DNA of 64,000 nucleotides from Sciurus carolinensis (Eukaryota; Chordata; Mammalia; Rodentia; Sciuridae), in contig NC_062217.1 of assembly GCF_902686445.1 (NCBI RefSeq), positions 84,997,758-85,061,757 on the forward strand, read 5' to 3'. Shown one piece after another: positions 48,197 through 59,164 of this stretch. The position numbers and the translations under genes are program-made. Numbering within the stretch: position 1 is the stretch's first letter; each line of letters opens with the position of its first letter. The notes below the pieces were generated by a model. The model had not been told where the DNA came from, ran no database searches, and saw only the letters and a program-made list of their open reading frames with translations.

Positions 48197-48359
48197 TTTG
48201 CTACAAAAGTGGCATAAATAGAACACACATTTTTAAAAGTAGGTGCAGTTTATCAGAGGCTAGGCAAGCGGATTGATATACTTAAAATGGTCTTCAAAAA
48301 AGGTATCTGCAGCTCATGTAAATTTCTGAATAGCATGATATAAATCCTGTTTTGTTAAG

Positions 48360-48908
48360 AAATTCTTAAGCCACTATGGAAATAAGTATGAAGGGTCCTC
48401 AAAAAATTAGAAATAAAACTACCACATGATGCTGGTATACTACTCTTGGGTATATACCTAAAGAAAATGAAATCAGTATACAAACGAGATACCTGCATAC
48501 CTATCTCTATTGCAGTGCTATTCACAATAGCCAAGATATGAAATCTACCTTAGTAACCATCAACAGATGAATGGATAAAGAAAATATAGTGTGCATTTAC
48601 CCAATGGAATATTATACATTCATAAATAATGAAATCATGTCATTTGCAGGAGAATGGACGAAACTGGAAATCATCATGTTAACTGAGATGTGCCTGACAC
48701 AGAAAGAAAAGTATCACGTGTTTTCTCTCACATGTGGAAACTAAGAAGAAGAAAAGAAAGGCCTGAAAATAGAAGAGGGACTACTATTATTAGAGAAGGG
48801 TAGGGTGAGAGTGGATGCTATTAAAGCACAATGTATGCATGAATAAAAATGTCACAGTGAAATCCACTGACTTATACAACGAATGTGAGCTAATACAATT
48901 AAAAAAGA
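48360..48908 (+). mobile_element. 5'-truncated LINE-1 3' end
   Basis: The end of ORF2 and the 3' UTR: AACTACCACATGATGCTGG, GGGTATATACCTAAAGAAAA, TGCTATTCACAATAGCCAAG, GATGAATGGATAAAGAAAAT and AATATTATACATTCATAAAT, then a purine-rich UTR and an A-rich end at 48899-48908. Frame broken. Confidence 0.85.
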
Positions 48909-49186
48909 AGTTGTTATTAATAAAGGCAGGCTTGTGGAGTTGGAAACAAATAGTGTTGTGAAAGATGCAGAATTTTTCAGGTTCACACAAGGAGATTCTA
49001 CTATAAAAATTATGCCCATCATTGATCACAAATCACTTATTATCAAAAGTGCCTATCTTATACTGCAGATAACTGTCCTCTTCAACTTACACAGTGCCCA
49101 CCAAATACAGCATTCTCCTGGGACCGAAGGATGACTTGCTTTCCTTTAAGTGGGTCAAAGGTGCCAAGGCTATGGTCATTTAATCA

Positions 49187-49196
49187 CCGCCATCTT
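49187..49196 (-). promoter_or_regulatory. Upstream YY1-like site
   Basis: On the minus strand this reads AAGATGGCGG, the YY1 core, 416 bp upstream of the MICU2 ATG and outside the dense CpG island. The orientation is opposite to the site over the start codon. Confidence 0.45.
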
Positions 49197-49522
49197 CAAG
49201 TTTTGCAAACAAACAAAAAAGGTCAAAACACATCTAACTGCTTAATGAAAGTTCCTTAAGTTATTTTGTAATTATCAACCCTTAATTCTTGATTCCTCTT
49301 CTCTTAGCCAGCTCATCTAATCTACACAATGGATGGTATTACGTTGTTTTGTTTGGATTAGGAAAGCCTGTTTGAATTGTTTTGACACTTTTCTAGTTAA
49401 CCCATCCCCAGAGCCAAAGAATGCAGTCCCCGTACCCACGACAGTCTTTCTCGGCCCCGAGAGTCGCTCGCGCAACTGCACCCAGAGCTCTTGACGCTAA
49501 GTCGAGGCCAAGGCCTCCCACA

Positions 49523-49530
49523 TCTCGCGA
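49523..49530. promoter_or_regulatory. TCTCGCGA promoter octamer
   Basis: TCTCGCGA lies 82 bp upstream of the ATG. It is the core of the TCTCGCGAGA element found in many CpG-island promoters (bound by ZBTB33/Kaiso or BANP in published work). Here the last two bases of the palindrome are TA, so the match is partial. Confidence 0.5.
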
Positions 49531-49608
49531 TAACTAAACGACACGAGAGTTCGCAGGTCATGAGAGGTGGAGGCGGGGGACGGTGCGCGGCGTTGTGGTG
49601 CTTCCGCA

Positions 49609-49619
49609 AAGATGGCGGC
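49609..49619 (+). promoter_or_regulatory. YY1 motif overlapping the MICU2 start codon
   Basis: AAGATGGCGGC matches the YY1 consensus exactly and contains the ATG of MICU2. YY1 sites that overlap initiation codons just downstream of the start site are a known class in TATA-less mammalian promoters. Binding is inferred. Confidence 0.7.
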
Positions 49620-49821
49620 GGCTGCGGGGAGAGGCGCTCGGCTGGCAGCCTGGGGCGGAAGATTGCGGCGCGGGTTAACTGCCAGCCGACGGGCCGTCCC
49701 AAGCCCTGGCCCCTTGGCAGCAGCAGTGGCCGGCGTGACCCTGGCAGGGGCAGGAGCGGTCTGGCATCACGGTCGCCTGAATGTCGCGGCACGCGAGAGC
49801 AGCCTCACCGTCTTAGCACAG
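49612..49821 (+). CDS. MICU2: MICU2 exon 1 coding part (mitochondrial calcium uptake protein 2, N-terminus)
   Basis: MICU2 is an EF-hand protein of the mitochondrial intermembrane space; it pairs with MICU1 and gates the calcium uniporter MCU. This exon encodes 70 residues, from the ATG at 49612 to a Q codon at 49819-49821, followed by a consensus donor (CAG|GTATGC) in phase 0. I recognise it by N-terminal identity with mammalian MICU2: MAAAAG start, AAWGGRLRRGL at 12-22, SPGPLAAAVAG at 31-41, WHH at 51-53 and a VAAR motif at 58-61. Residues 1-22 are rich in Arg and Ala without acids, as expected of a mitochondrial presequence; residues 35-51 are a hydrophobic Ala/Gly/Val stretch. The EF-hands lie in later exons outside the window. 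The start has A at -3 and G at +4, a strong Kozak context. An in-frame GTG at 49567 is not a credible start. Human MICU2 is 434 residues, so about one sixth is present. No disruption is seen. Confidence 0.93.
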
Positions 49822-50935
49822 GTATGCGACGGGCCTTTTCAGCAAGGCCACCCAGGCTCCTCCCTCTCAAACTCCCCCGCGGGGTCCCCTGACAGGTGGC
49901 ACCTGCTCCTTTCTGGCCATGGCGCCTGAGAGCATTCGAAGCCGGTGGCAAGCGATACAGGCATACCGGGGAGAATCCCAGGGAAGGTGAAGGCAAGGGA
50001 CTTCAAACCATCACATAAATTTGATGCACAAAAGTGTGGGCGTGTCTTAAGTCCAAGGCCCTTAATGCAGGATTTCTTGTTACACTGCGCCCCTCCATCC
50101 CTCCCTCCCAGGTCAGTGAAATGATATTCGAATCTGCAAGGGTGTGCATTCTCATACTCCACTCGAACATAGCTTATAACTTTATAACTAAAAATTTTAG
50201 GACCGCTTTTTCGTATAGCATGTAGTTGTCTTAGTAAATGACTTTTTAAAAATATTAACCATAAATATTAGCTGGTTGACAGTTTCGAGATTTTATCACT
50301 CTAAGAAATGCTGTTACGTTTTTATAAAACTTAACGTTTTAGTGGACGGTAAATATTAAGCAGAAAGCATTTCTTCTAAGACCTCCATCTGTTGAAGGTC
50401 AAGTTCCTTATTTCAAGATAAATGATATTACCATGTAAAATATTTGAAATAGTACTATTTTGCTGATAATGTATAAAGTGTACGTGTATATATGTGAGAT
50501 TTTTGGAAATTAAAAGTAGTGTTTTATTTTTGTTAGGTTTACATTGTGCCTTTCTGATGAAAATCTCAAGGAACAAATGGAATAGAAAGAGGAAAGCAGA
50601 ACTTATGAAATAGAATTAAGTATTGACTGATAATATTTTTATTTGTATTAAGATGCCAAATAATACATGCAATAACTCTACCCCATTCTCACACCATTTC
50701 TTTTTATAGGTTGAAGAATCTGTTTTGTAGAGTATCAGACTTTTTGTTAACTAATCTTGGGTCAAGCAGTTGAGTTTATGATAAATCCTTGGTTGCTCAG
50801 CTTCCCTTCTCAGTTTCTTAATTCATTCTATTTAGAACCCTTGACAATTTTCCCCACAGTATCATTTTAACCGTACAATGTACCCTTCCTCAGAAACATT
50901 AGTGCCTTATTTTGCCTAGAATAAAATCTGCATTT

Positions 50936-51000
50936 TTTTCTATTGCTGAGGATTGAACCCAGAGCCTCACACATAGAAAGAACTACATCCCCAGCCCTCC
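50936..51000 (-). repeat. ID SINE, inverted, truncated
   Basis: TTGCTGAGGATTGAACCCAG, AGCCTCACACAT and AACTACATCCCCAGCCC. An internal deletion removes part of the middle. Confidence 0.8.
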
Positions 51001-52004
51001 ATATTTCTAACCTTGGTCACTCAGAACCCCTGTAGTCATATTCTGACCTTTTACTACTCAGATACCTTCCAACCAAAGTGATTCACACACTGTCCGGAGT
51101 TGAATTCTCCCCCTTTTAGCAGTCTGGAGACTGATTTCACTCCATCCGTCTTCTGTCTTCTTGTTTTCTGGCACACGTCTAGCCTATTTTTGTTTTAAAT
51201 TCCTGACTTGACCCTAAAAGTTTATACCTTCCTAGTACTTTGGATTCTTTCTCTCTCATTCTCTTTCCCCCGCAACTTTGTTTCTTTCAGCCTAGCTAAT
51301 GTGTTATCAATTGTCTTATAAAGTCTTGTGACAGAACATTTACTTAATATGGTTGTTGGATCAGTTTAAGACAGTGGTTCTCATCCTTTGACTGCCATAG
51401 TAGACATTCCTCTCAACAACAGTGACTGAGTAGTGGGATATTCAGTATATCTATAACTTGAAAAAGATTATATCTATAACTTGAATAATCTACCTCAGTG
51501 ATTTTTGATTGATATCCCTAAGAGGGATTCCTCTTAATCTTCCACAATGACAACTTTGGGAGCATGTATACGCAGTTGAGAATTTCTGAGATAGAAGTTT
51601 GGTTTGTGATTGTATCTTTCATCTATTGATACCATTTTATATATCAGTATGATTATTGTTATTTTATATAGTATCACATAGGGATCTGTAAAATAGCGAT
51701 AATGCCCTTCACTTTCGATCATCATACTAAATAATTTTTCCAGTATAAATTGTGAATATATAGAAATGGAGTACTACATTTTTCTGGTTCCCACGTGACC
51801 AGCAGCTTGCATTTATGAAGGTCAAACAGGAATTAAGGGTATAATTCCAGGTCAGAAAAAAGTAGGTAAGTTGGAATCTCCTTCCTTTCTTTCCTTTCTT
51901 CCTTCCACAATTAGTGAAATCCTACTGTGTGCCAGGCTGTATGCTGGAGTGGGAATTAGAAAGGCAGCTATGTGCTTTCAGTTTAATGGGAAAGGACAAT
52001 TTTA

Positions 52005-52850
52005 TTTTTTTAATTGATTCTTTTCAGTTATATGTGACAGTAGAGTCCATTTTGACATAATTATATGAGCATGGAATATATCTTATTCTAATCATGACCC
52101 CAGGATTGTGGATGTACACAATGGTGAAATTCACTGTGGTGTATTCATATATGTACATAGAAAAGTTATGTCAGATTCATTCCACTCCCTTTCCTTTTCC
52201 TATCCCCTTTCCTTTCCCTTCATTCCCTTTTGTCTACTACATTAAACTTCTGTTCTCCCCCCACCCCTTATTGTGGGTTAGTTTCCACATATCAGAGAAA
52301 ACATTCAACCTTTGGTTTTTTGGAATTTCACTTAGATGATATTCTCCAGATCCATCCATTTACTGGCAAATGTTATAAAGTCATTCCTTTTATGTCTGAG
52401 TAATACTCTGTTGTGTGTGTGTGTGTGTGTGTGTCACATTTTCTTTGTCCATTTATCTATTGAAGGGCACCTAAGTTGGTTGCATAGCTTTGATATTGTG
52501 AATTGTGGTGCTATAAACATTAATGTGGCTGCATCACTATAGTATACTGATTTTAAATCCTTTGGATAAATACTGAGGAGTGGGATAACTGGATCAAATG
52601 GTGATTCCATTATTAGTTTTTTTGAGGAATCTCCATACTGCTTTCCAGAATGGTTGCACCAATTTGCAGTCCTACCAACCATGTATGAGTGTACCCTTTC
52701 CCCACATCCTCACCAACATTTATTGTTACTTGTATTGATAATTGCCATTCTGGCTTGAGTGAGATGAAATCTTAGTGTAGTTTTAATTTGCATTTCTCTA
52801 ATTGCTAGAGATGTTGAACATTTTTTCATATATTTGTTGGCCATTCCTGT
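52005..52850 (-). mobile_element. LINE-1 3' part, antisense (main segment of an inverted L1)
   Basis: Poly-T at the left edge, then the antisense L1 3' UTR and ORF2 end: CATTTTGACATAATTATATG, CCATTTACTGGCAAATG, TTGATATTGTGAATTGTGG, GGAGTGGGATAACTGGATC, GGAATCTCCATACTGCTTTCC and TTTTAATTTGCATTTCTC. A (TG)n at 52412-52434 lies inside. Confidence 0.9.
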
Positions 52851-53231
52851 ACATCAGTGATGAATCTACTTAAAGAGAAATTAGGAAAACTATCCCATTC
52901 ATAATAGTCTTGAAAAAATAAAATAAAATAAAATAAAATACTTGGGAATCAATCTAACAAAAAATAAAATACTTGGGAATCAATCTAACAAAAGAAGTGA
53001 AAGACCTCTGCAATGAAAACTATAGAACACTAAAGAAAGAAATTGAAGACAACCTTAGAAGATGGAAAGACCTCCCTTGCTCCTGGATAGGCAGAATTAA
53101 TATTGTCAAAATGGCCATACTACCAAAAGTGTTATACAGATTTAATGCAATTCCAATTAAAATCCCCACAACATTCTTCATAGAACTAGAAAAGGCAATC
53201 ATGAAATTAATTTGGAAAATTTTTAAAAAGT
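52851..53231 (+). mobile_element. LINE-1 ORF2 fragment, sense (inverted segment of the same L1)
   Basis: The open frame from 52973 encodes the ORF2 C-terminal region (YLGI-type start, then [39 protein letters not shown]). It joins directly to the antisense piece at 52850, as in a twin-primed L1. A fragment, not a gene. Confidence 0.88.
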
Positions 53232-53276
53232 AAATATTTGTTAAATGAGTAAATAAGTTAATGAAATCTTAATTTT

Positions 53277-53399
53277 TAAAATTTTTTTTAGATGTTGATA
53301 GACCTTTATTCATTTATTTATATGTGGTGCTAAGAATCGAACCCTGTGCTTCACACATGCGAAGCAAGCACTCTACCACTGAGCCACAACTCCAGCCCC
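53277..53399 (-). repeat. STRID-type SINE, inverted, with 16-bp target duplication
   Basis: Tail GATGTTGATAGACCTTTATT, then GTGGTGCTAAGAATCGAACC and CTCTACCACTGAGCCACAAC. ATGAAATCTTAATTTT is present at 53261-53276 and 53400-53415. Confidence 0.95.
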
Positions 53400-53464
53400 A
53401 TGAAATCTTAATTTTAATAGTAGTTATACTGTTGTCTCAAAAGTTTAAAGGTGGGTCTATTTTA

Positions 53465-53645
53465 CCAGGCACCATGGCACATGCCTGTAATCCCAGAGGT
53501 TCGGGAAGCTGAGGCAGGAGGATTGAGAGTTCAAAGCCATCCTCAGCAATGGCAAGGCACAAGCAATTCAGTGAAACCCTGTCTCTAAACAAATTACAAA
53601 ATAGGGCTAGGGATGTGGCTCAGTGGTGGAGTGCCCCTGAGTAGT
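53465..53645 (+). repeat. B1-ID dimer SINE
   Basis: CCAGGCACCATGGCACATGCC, TGTAATCCCAGAGGTTC, GCTGAGGCAGGAGGATTG, then GGGCTAGGGATGTGGCTCAG in the ID half, which is cut off early. Confidence 0.9.
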
Positions 53646-54171
53646 AGAGCTGTTGGAAGATGTTGGAAGCCACTCATCAGGTGGAAAGAGTATTGTTCTG
53701 AAGATACAACCAAAGCCACTGTATCTATCCACTGGAAGCAGCCCCAACTGGTCTGTGAGGACCTTTGGGCTCTAGCTCTGAACAAAATTAAGCAAACTGG
53801 GACCTGGAAGAAAGTACCTTTCTGTCTCTGGTCTCTTATACTCTCACTCTAGTGCCCTTTGTTCACAGAGGCTAAAGTTGTTCAACCTAACAAAGGAGAA
53901 GTCCAAGGCCAGCTCCAATACCACAAAGCAAAGGAAAGAAGAGTGGATTAAGGACTAAGAGTTAGTATAACTGGTACAGTTCAAGAGAGTTTCACCTTGG
54001 GGGACAGGGAAATCCCCACTTGACTACTTATAACAAGGGGTACAAGGTAAATTTTTTCATATTTGCATTACATGAAGTGCTAAAGATAGGTGGGCACTTG
54101 ATATGATCCACTTGTATCTTGTGTTTCTGCAGTTATCAAAGAATTTTTTACAGCTCAATAAAAGGAACTTT

Positions 54172-54396
54172 TGCTGGGTGTGGTGGCAGGCACCTGTAAT
54201 CCCAGCGACCTGTGAGGCTGAAGTAGGAGGATCCAAAGTTCAAAGCCAGCCTGAGAAACTTGGTGAGACCCTGTCTCAAAATAAAAAAAAATTTAAGAAA
54301 GGCCTGGGGATGTGGTTCAGTGGTAAAGTGTCCCTGGGTTCAACCCCTGGTGCCTAAATAAATAAATGCATACATACATACATACATACATACATA
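54172..54396 (+). repeat. B1-ID dimer SINE with (CATA)n tail
   Basis: GCTGGGTGTGGTGGCAGGCAC, CTGTAATCCCAGCGACC, GGCCTGGGGATGTGGTTCAG and CCCTGGGTTCAACCCC, followed by AAATA units and CATA repeats at 54367-54396. Confidence 0.92.
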
Positions 54397-54414
54397 AAAA
54401 CTTTTCTTTAGTAT

Positions 54415-54490
54415 TATCTCTCTAGCACTAAACTTAGAGCCTGGCACTTAGAAGGTACTCATTAAATGTTTGTTGGATGGCATTTCCATA
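54415..54490 (+). mobile_element. L2 3' end
   Basis: TTAGAGCCTGGCACTTAGAAGG, TACTCATTAAATGTTTGTTG and GATGG. Confidence 0.65.
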
Positions 54491-54669
54491 GTTTAAAAAA
54501 ACAGACCTGACTTCACTGGAAATTCTACCTGGCATTGTTTATCTTTGCTCTTTATGAAATTTCTGATAACATGGTAAAGGAATTGAGGCTTAGAGTATTT
54601 TAATTGTGCATTTTTTATTTATTTAATTAAGCATTTTAAATGATAATGAAAAAGGTTATGCAACATTTG

Positions 54670-55030
54670 AGTTAGTCAACTTTCTTATGTTGGGACAAAA
54701 TACCTGAAGCTTTAACAACTAAAAGATGGAAAGGTTTATTTTTCTCATAGTTTCAGAGGTTTCAGTCAATCGTTGCTTGACCGCATTGCTTTGGGCCTAT
54801 TGCTGCTTTGGGCCTATAGTGGGAGCATATGGCAGAAGACACTACTCACCTTATGATAGCCAGGAAGCAGAGAAGAATGAGCAACAGTCCCAATATCCCC
54901 TTCAAGGTCACATTCCCAGTGACCTAACTTCCTTCCACTAGGCCCCACCACTTCCCAATAGTATCATAGATTGGCAGTCAACCCTTTAACATATGGGTTT
55001 TTAGGGGGGCATTCAGGATCCAAACTATAG
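54670..55030 (-). mobile_element. MaLR-type solo LTR, antisense
   Basis: Antisense MST/THE1-like order: TTTCTCATAGTTTCAGAGG, ATTGCTTTGGGCCTATTG, AGCCAGGAAGCAGAGAAG, CCTTCCACTAGGCCCCACC and CATTCAGGATCCAAACTATAG. A 17-bp tandem duplication (TGCTTTGGGCCTATTGC unit) lies near 54790-54820. Confidence 0.65.
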
Positions 55031-55086
55031 CAAAATCCATGAATTATGATTTTCATAGTTATGAGACTTACCTTTGGTAAGTTCAG

Positions 55087-55640
55087 TGTGATAGCTAATG
55101 TTGTGTCAACTTGATTAGGCTATGGTGTCTGATTATATGATCAATTACCAGTTTAGATTTAATAACTTTGAGGATACTTTTTAGTTTGATTAGCATTTAA
55201 ATCAGTAGGCTTTGGTTAAAACAGATTGCCCTCCATAAGGTAAGTGGGTCTCATTCAATTATTGTAAGGCCTTATGAGCAAAGACTAAGGTTTCCTGAGG
55301 AGGAGTCACTTTGACCTCCAGAACTGCAACTTAGAAACCCGGCCTGGATTCCCAACCTTCCCTGCCTGCATTGCAGATTTTAGATTCAATACTGTAACAT
55401 CATCTTTTACACAAATTTTAACCTGCCAGCCTGCCTCACAAATTTTGGACTTGCCAATCCCCACAATCACATGAGCCAATTCCTTAAATATCTCTTTCCT
55501 TTATCCTCTCCCTCCCTGCTCTACCATATGTCTCCTATTGGGTTTTGTTTTGTTTTGCTTTGTTTTGGTGGGGGCAGGAGGGAAACTATATCCATCTATC
55601 CTAATGGTTCTGTTTCTTTGGAGAACCTCTACTAAAACAG
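55087..55640 (+). mobile_element. ERVL/MLT2-like LTR at the left of a provirus remnant
   Basis: Starts TGTGATAGCTAATGTTGTG and TCAACTTGATTAGGCTATGG, contains GATTAGCATTTAAATCAGTAG and ATCACATGAGCCAATTCC, and ends TTCTGTTTCTTTGGAGAACC, CTACTAAAACAGA. Followed at once by the priming-side sequence TTTTGGTACCAGG. Old and broken. Confidence 0.7.
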
Positions 55641-56690
55641 ATTTTGGTACCAGGAAGTAATAGTAACAGATACCTAAAGAATTTGGAAGTAGCTTTGGAA
55701 ATGGGTAAATTGGTAGAAGCTGAAAAAGTTTTGAGATACCTAATTTTTAAAAAGTCCAGATTGCCCTGAATAGACTATTATTAGGTGTTTCTGGTGAGAT
55801 CTCAGATGGAAATAAGGTACAGATGGAGGAAAGGCAGTCCTTGTTAAAAGGTAGTAGACAACCTAGCCGCATTATTTCATGTTGCTGTATAAAAGGTGTA
55901 ACTTGTGAGTGATTGAATTAGATCCTTAGCAGAAGAGATTTCTGCCTGGTTTTATCCTTGCTGTATATAGTAAAATGTGAGGAGAGAAAGTGATTAAAGA
56001 ATTGTTACACAGAAAGGAAACAAATTGAATATTTGGAAAATTATTTGACCTGTACAAGTTATTAAAAAATGAGAAAGTGTGACCTATACTAGTATGGTGT
56101 GTTTGGACAACGTTTTGATGCAGCGATTAAATGTGTGACTCATGGATCCAACCAGCTCAACAGAAGTGCTGCCAGCTTTAACTAAAGGGGACACGGAAGG
56201 GATGAAATGAAAGAAAACAACTTCTAAAATTCTATAGGCTAATAGAGCTATCTGGCTGTTACCTTTCAAGAAAAAGGAAGAATGACTTTGAGAGCAAGCC
56301 ACTACCCTCATGAACCCAGAGCAAAGAGCATGGAGCCACAGGGTTAAAGCCTTGAAATCTTGTGAAACTTGTCCTTCTGGATTTCAGACTTGAGTGGAAC
56401 TTGTGACCCCCTTTTTTCCTTTCAGTTTCTCCTTTTGAGATGGGAATGTCTTTCCAGTATGTTTTACCATTGTATTTTGGAAGCAGAGGACCTTCTGTTT
56501 GGTTTCACAGGTTGACAAAAGGAATAGAATTGTCCCTAAAGCTAATTTGGATGATGTGGATTATGAGATTTGCTACTCAGTTGATAATATGTAGATAAGG
56601 TTTTGGACTTAAGATGCTAGAATAATTGAGACTTTGGGGGATATTGGGATAGGATGAATGTATTTTGCATGTGAGAATGACATGAAATTG
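55641..56690 (+). mobile_element. MaLR-type internal remnant, noncoding
   Basis: TTTTGGTACCAGGAAGTAAT, AAGTAGCTTTGGAAATGGG, GATTGCCCTGAATAGACTA and, near the right, GACTTTGGGGGATATTGGGA and TTGCATGTGAGAATGACATG match internal sequence of MaLR elements, which lack the standard viral genes. No open frame of note. Confidence 0.6.
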
Positions 56691-56704
56691 GAGGGTGACA
56701 GAGG

Positions 56705-57135
56705 GTGAACTGTCATGAATTTGTGTACCCTCCCCCCAGAATTCTTACGTTGAAATCTTAACGTTTATTACCTCAGAATGTGACATTTGGAAATAAGATC
56801 ATTACAAATGTGTTAGTTAGGATGAAGTTATATTGGAGTGTATTGGGCCCCAATTCATTATGTCTGGTATCCTTAAAAGGGGAATTTAGACATACAGATG
56901 CATACACAAGGAAAACACCCTTTAAATATTGAAATTGTGCTACCGCAAGTCAAGAACTATCAAAAGCTAGGAGAATGGTCTAAATAGACCCTTTCTTAGG
57001 CTTTCAGAGGGAACATGTTCATGAAAATACCTTAATGTTAGACTTCTAGCCTACAGAAATATGAGATGCTAAATTTCTGTTGGTAAACCACTCAGTTTGT
57101 GGTACTTTTTTATGGCAGAACTAAAAAACAGAGTC
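56705..57135 (+). mobile_element. MLT1 LTR at the right of the provirus remnant
   Basis: CCCAGAATTCTTACGTTGAA, CTCAGAATGTGACATTTGG, TCTGGTATCCTTAAAAGGGG, AGACTTCTAGCCTACAGAAA and CCACTCAGTTTGTGGTAC follow MLT1. It does not resemble the left LTR closely. Confidence 0.75.
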
Positions 57136-59164
57136 ACTATTTAGTATTGGGTCTTCCAGAGCTGTGGTTTCCAGATCTCTTCTACTGAAGAGGTTCTTAA
57201 AGTCTAGAATAAAACTGAATAGACAACCTTTAAGAAATCCCTTTTTTATGTGGTTTACATATAGAAATGCTAATAAAACTTGAAAATAATCTTAGATTAA
57301 AAACTAGTGATCTTTACCTTAAAGTTTATCATACATTAGGTATTACAATGCCTTTGAATTTCCAGTAAAACTTAATGAGAAAATTCAGTAAATGACTAAT
57401 AGGAAAACTGGTTTTATGACCAGAAATTGTTGTTGCACTTCAGAAAACATGTGCCTTAAAACAATATTTTGCAAAATTTACATTTTTGTACTTTATGAAA
57501 ATGTAGCATATCGTGGGAGAATTATTTTGATATCCCGAGAAAGGTTACTTAGTAAATTGAGGTATTGTGTTTTTTTCTAAATAAATAAAATTATTTTCTT
57601 GTGTAATTGCAATTCCACTTTAATTGTCAAGTTTAATTTAGTGTTTGGCATGTGATCTTTGTTGACATTTTATGTTTGCATGTCTTTTGATGTCTTAATC
57701 TTGCTTGCTTTTATTGAAATAATAAGAAAGAAGAAAAATACTTTTAAAGTGAATCTATGTAAATATTTCGTATACATAATATGTCTTACATGTGACATAC
57801 CTACAACATACCCAATGTGTGTTAGTGTGATTTTCATGTTTAGATTTTTGTGTGATTTTTGTATTTGGATCACAATGTCCAAATTGATATTTTTGTCCTT
57901 TAATCCCATCTCATCTTTTATTATAATTAAACATTTTTAGTAGATTTAAGGCAACTCATCTTCTAATTAAACATTTTAATAGGTTTAAGGCAGACTTCAG
58001 CAATACTAGATTATTTATTAGAAACTTATATTACAGCAACAGCCATAACTTTTACAAACTTTCTAATGTTTTCATCTCAGAATAACTTCAAAGACTGACA
58101 TCCATGCTGACTCTTGGTTTCTATTGTTCTCAAATACTGCTTATCAGCCCTCTCTGAAGAGAGTCATCTCCTCCTTCTGACCATCCTAATTACATCCATG
58201 GAGTTTATCTCCATGAAGCCTTCATTAATTTCCTCTTTAACTTTATTAGTATTTTGATTTGTGCCACTAATTAGCATTCACGTTTTCTTATGAGGATATC
58301 TAGTGTTTTTACCATCATTACTAGCCTTTGAAAACTATTTTTTATATTCTGATCCATGGCATTTTGCTGAATGTTTAAGTACTATTTATAAAAATACAAA
58401 ATAACTCATTAAAATTGTTTTAAAAGTAGGTTTAATTAGAGTATCACAGCAGTTCTGTACTTAATGGTTTTACATTTCCATTCATTTCAGGACATCTCTA
58501 CCAAACACATACATTTTAGACATGTCTGAAATCTCCATACATACTGCCCAGTGGCAGTGGATCAAAAGGAGATTTCCCCAGTGCTCAGGAGAAAGAAAAG
58601 TGAAGCAGGTCCAGAGTGGTCAAGAAAAGGTACTATTTTCTCATAGTGATAAAATCATGGTAGATAAAGTACCATAATTAGAGGATTAGTAAACAATATT
58701 GGGCTCATTCTGATTATCAAGACTGACTTAAAAATCTTATTAAGTCTTCTTACATTTTACTTATTTTTATAACCTGCCTGTCATTTGGATTTGAGGCTTT
58801 TGTAAAGAAAAAAATATGGCAGAATATCATCTTCCAGCCACTGTCTCACATCTTGAAACTTAGTTGACATGTTTAATTTTTAATAATTCTTTAGTTAATT
58901 CTGTTATAGAAATTAATTACAGATGCTGAATTTTTTGTTATTATATTTGAGTTAAATGTCTTCATACTGAGAGAAAGCCAGTTATCTCCCAACCATGCAG
59001 TTCTAAGTCTGGCTTTATTGAATCTATCAAAAAGGAAAGTCAGGATCCAGGACTCATTGAAATTCCATCTACTTTAATCCCACATTTAGTTAATTATGAG
59101 TATTTTACAACTACCACTCTAAAGTTCTTATGCATAGCTATTTGGCTTTTTTATTTTTTATTTT

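Larger units (their letters stand above)
49430..49990. promoter_or_regulatory. CpG island, MICU2 promoter and first exon
   Basis: This is the only stretch in the window dense in CG dinucleotides, against an AT-rich background where CG is rare. It spans the probable 5' flank, the 5' UTR, exon 1 and the first 170 bases of intron 1. There is no TATA box at a sensible distance from the ATG, which fits a TATA-less housekeeping promoter with dispersed starts. Elements visible inside are a TCTCGCGA octamer at 49523-49530, an ETS-like CTTCCGC at 49601-49607 and a YY1 motif over the start codon. The exact transcription start cannot be read from the sequence. Confidence 0.9.

Noticed and set aside
49567..49611. 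N-terminal extension of MICU2 from an in-frame GTG
   Set aside because: The ATG at 49612 has a strong context and matches the known MICU2 N-terminus; the 15 extra codons have no homology that I know of.
49397..49792. 131-codon antisense frame over the CpG island
   Set aside because: A frame opposite MICU2 exon 1; GC-rich DNA lacks stop codons, so open frames are expected on all strands.
52973..53233. 86-codon frame resembling reverse-transcriptase ORF2
   Set aside because: Real LINE-1 similarity but only a fragment of a twin-primed insertion; not annotated as a gene.
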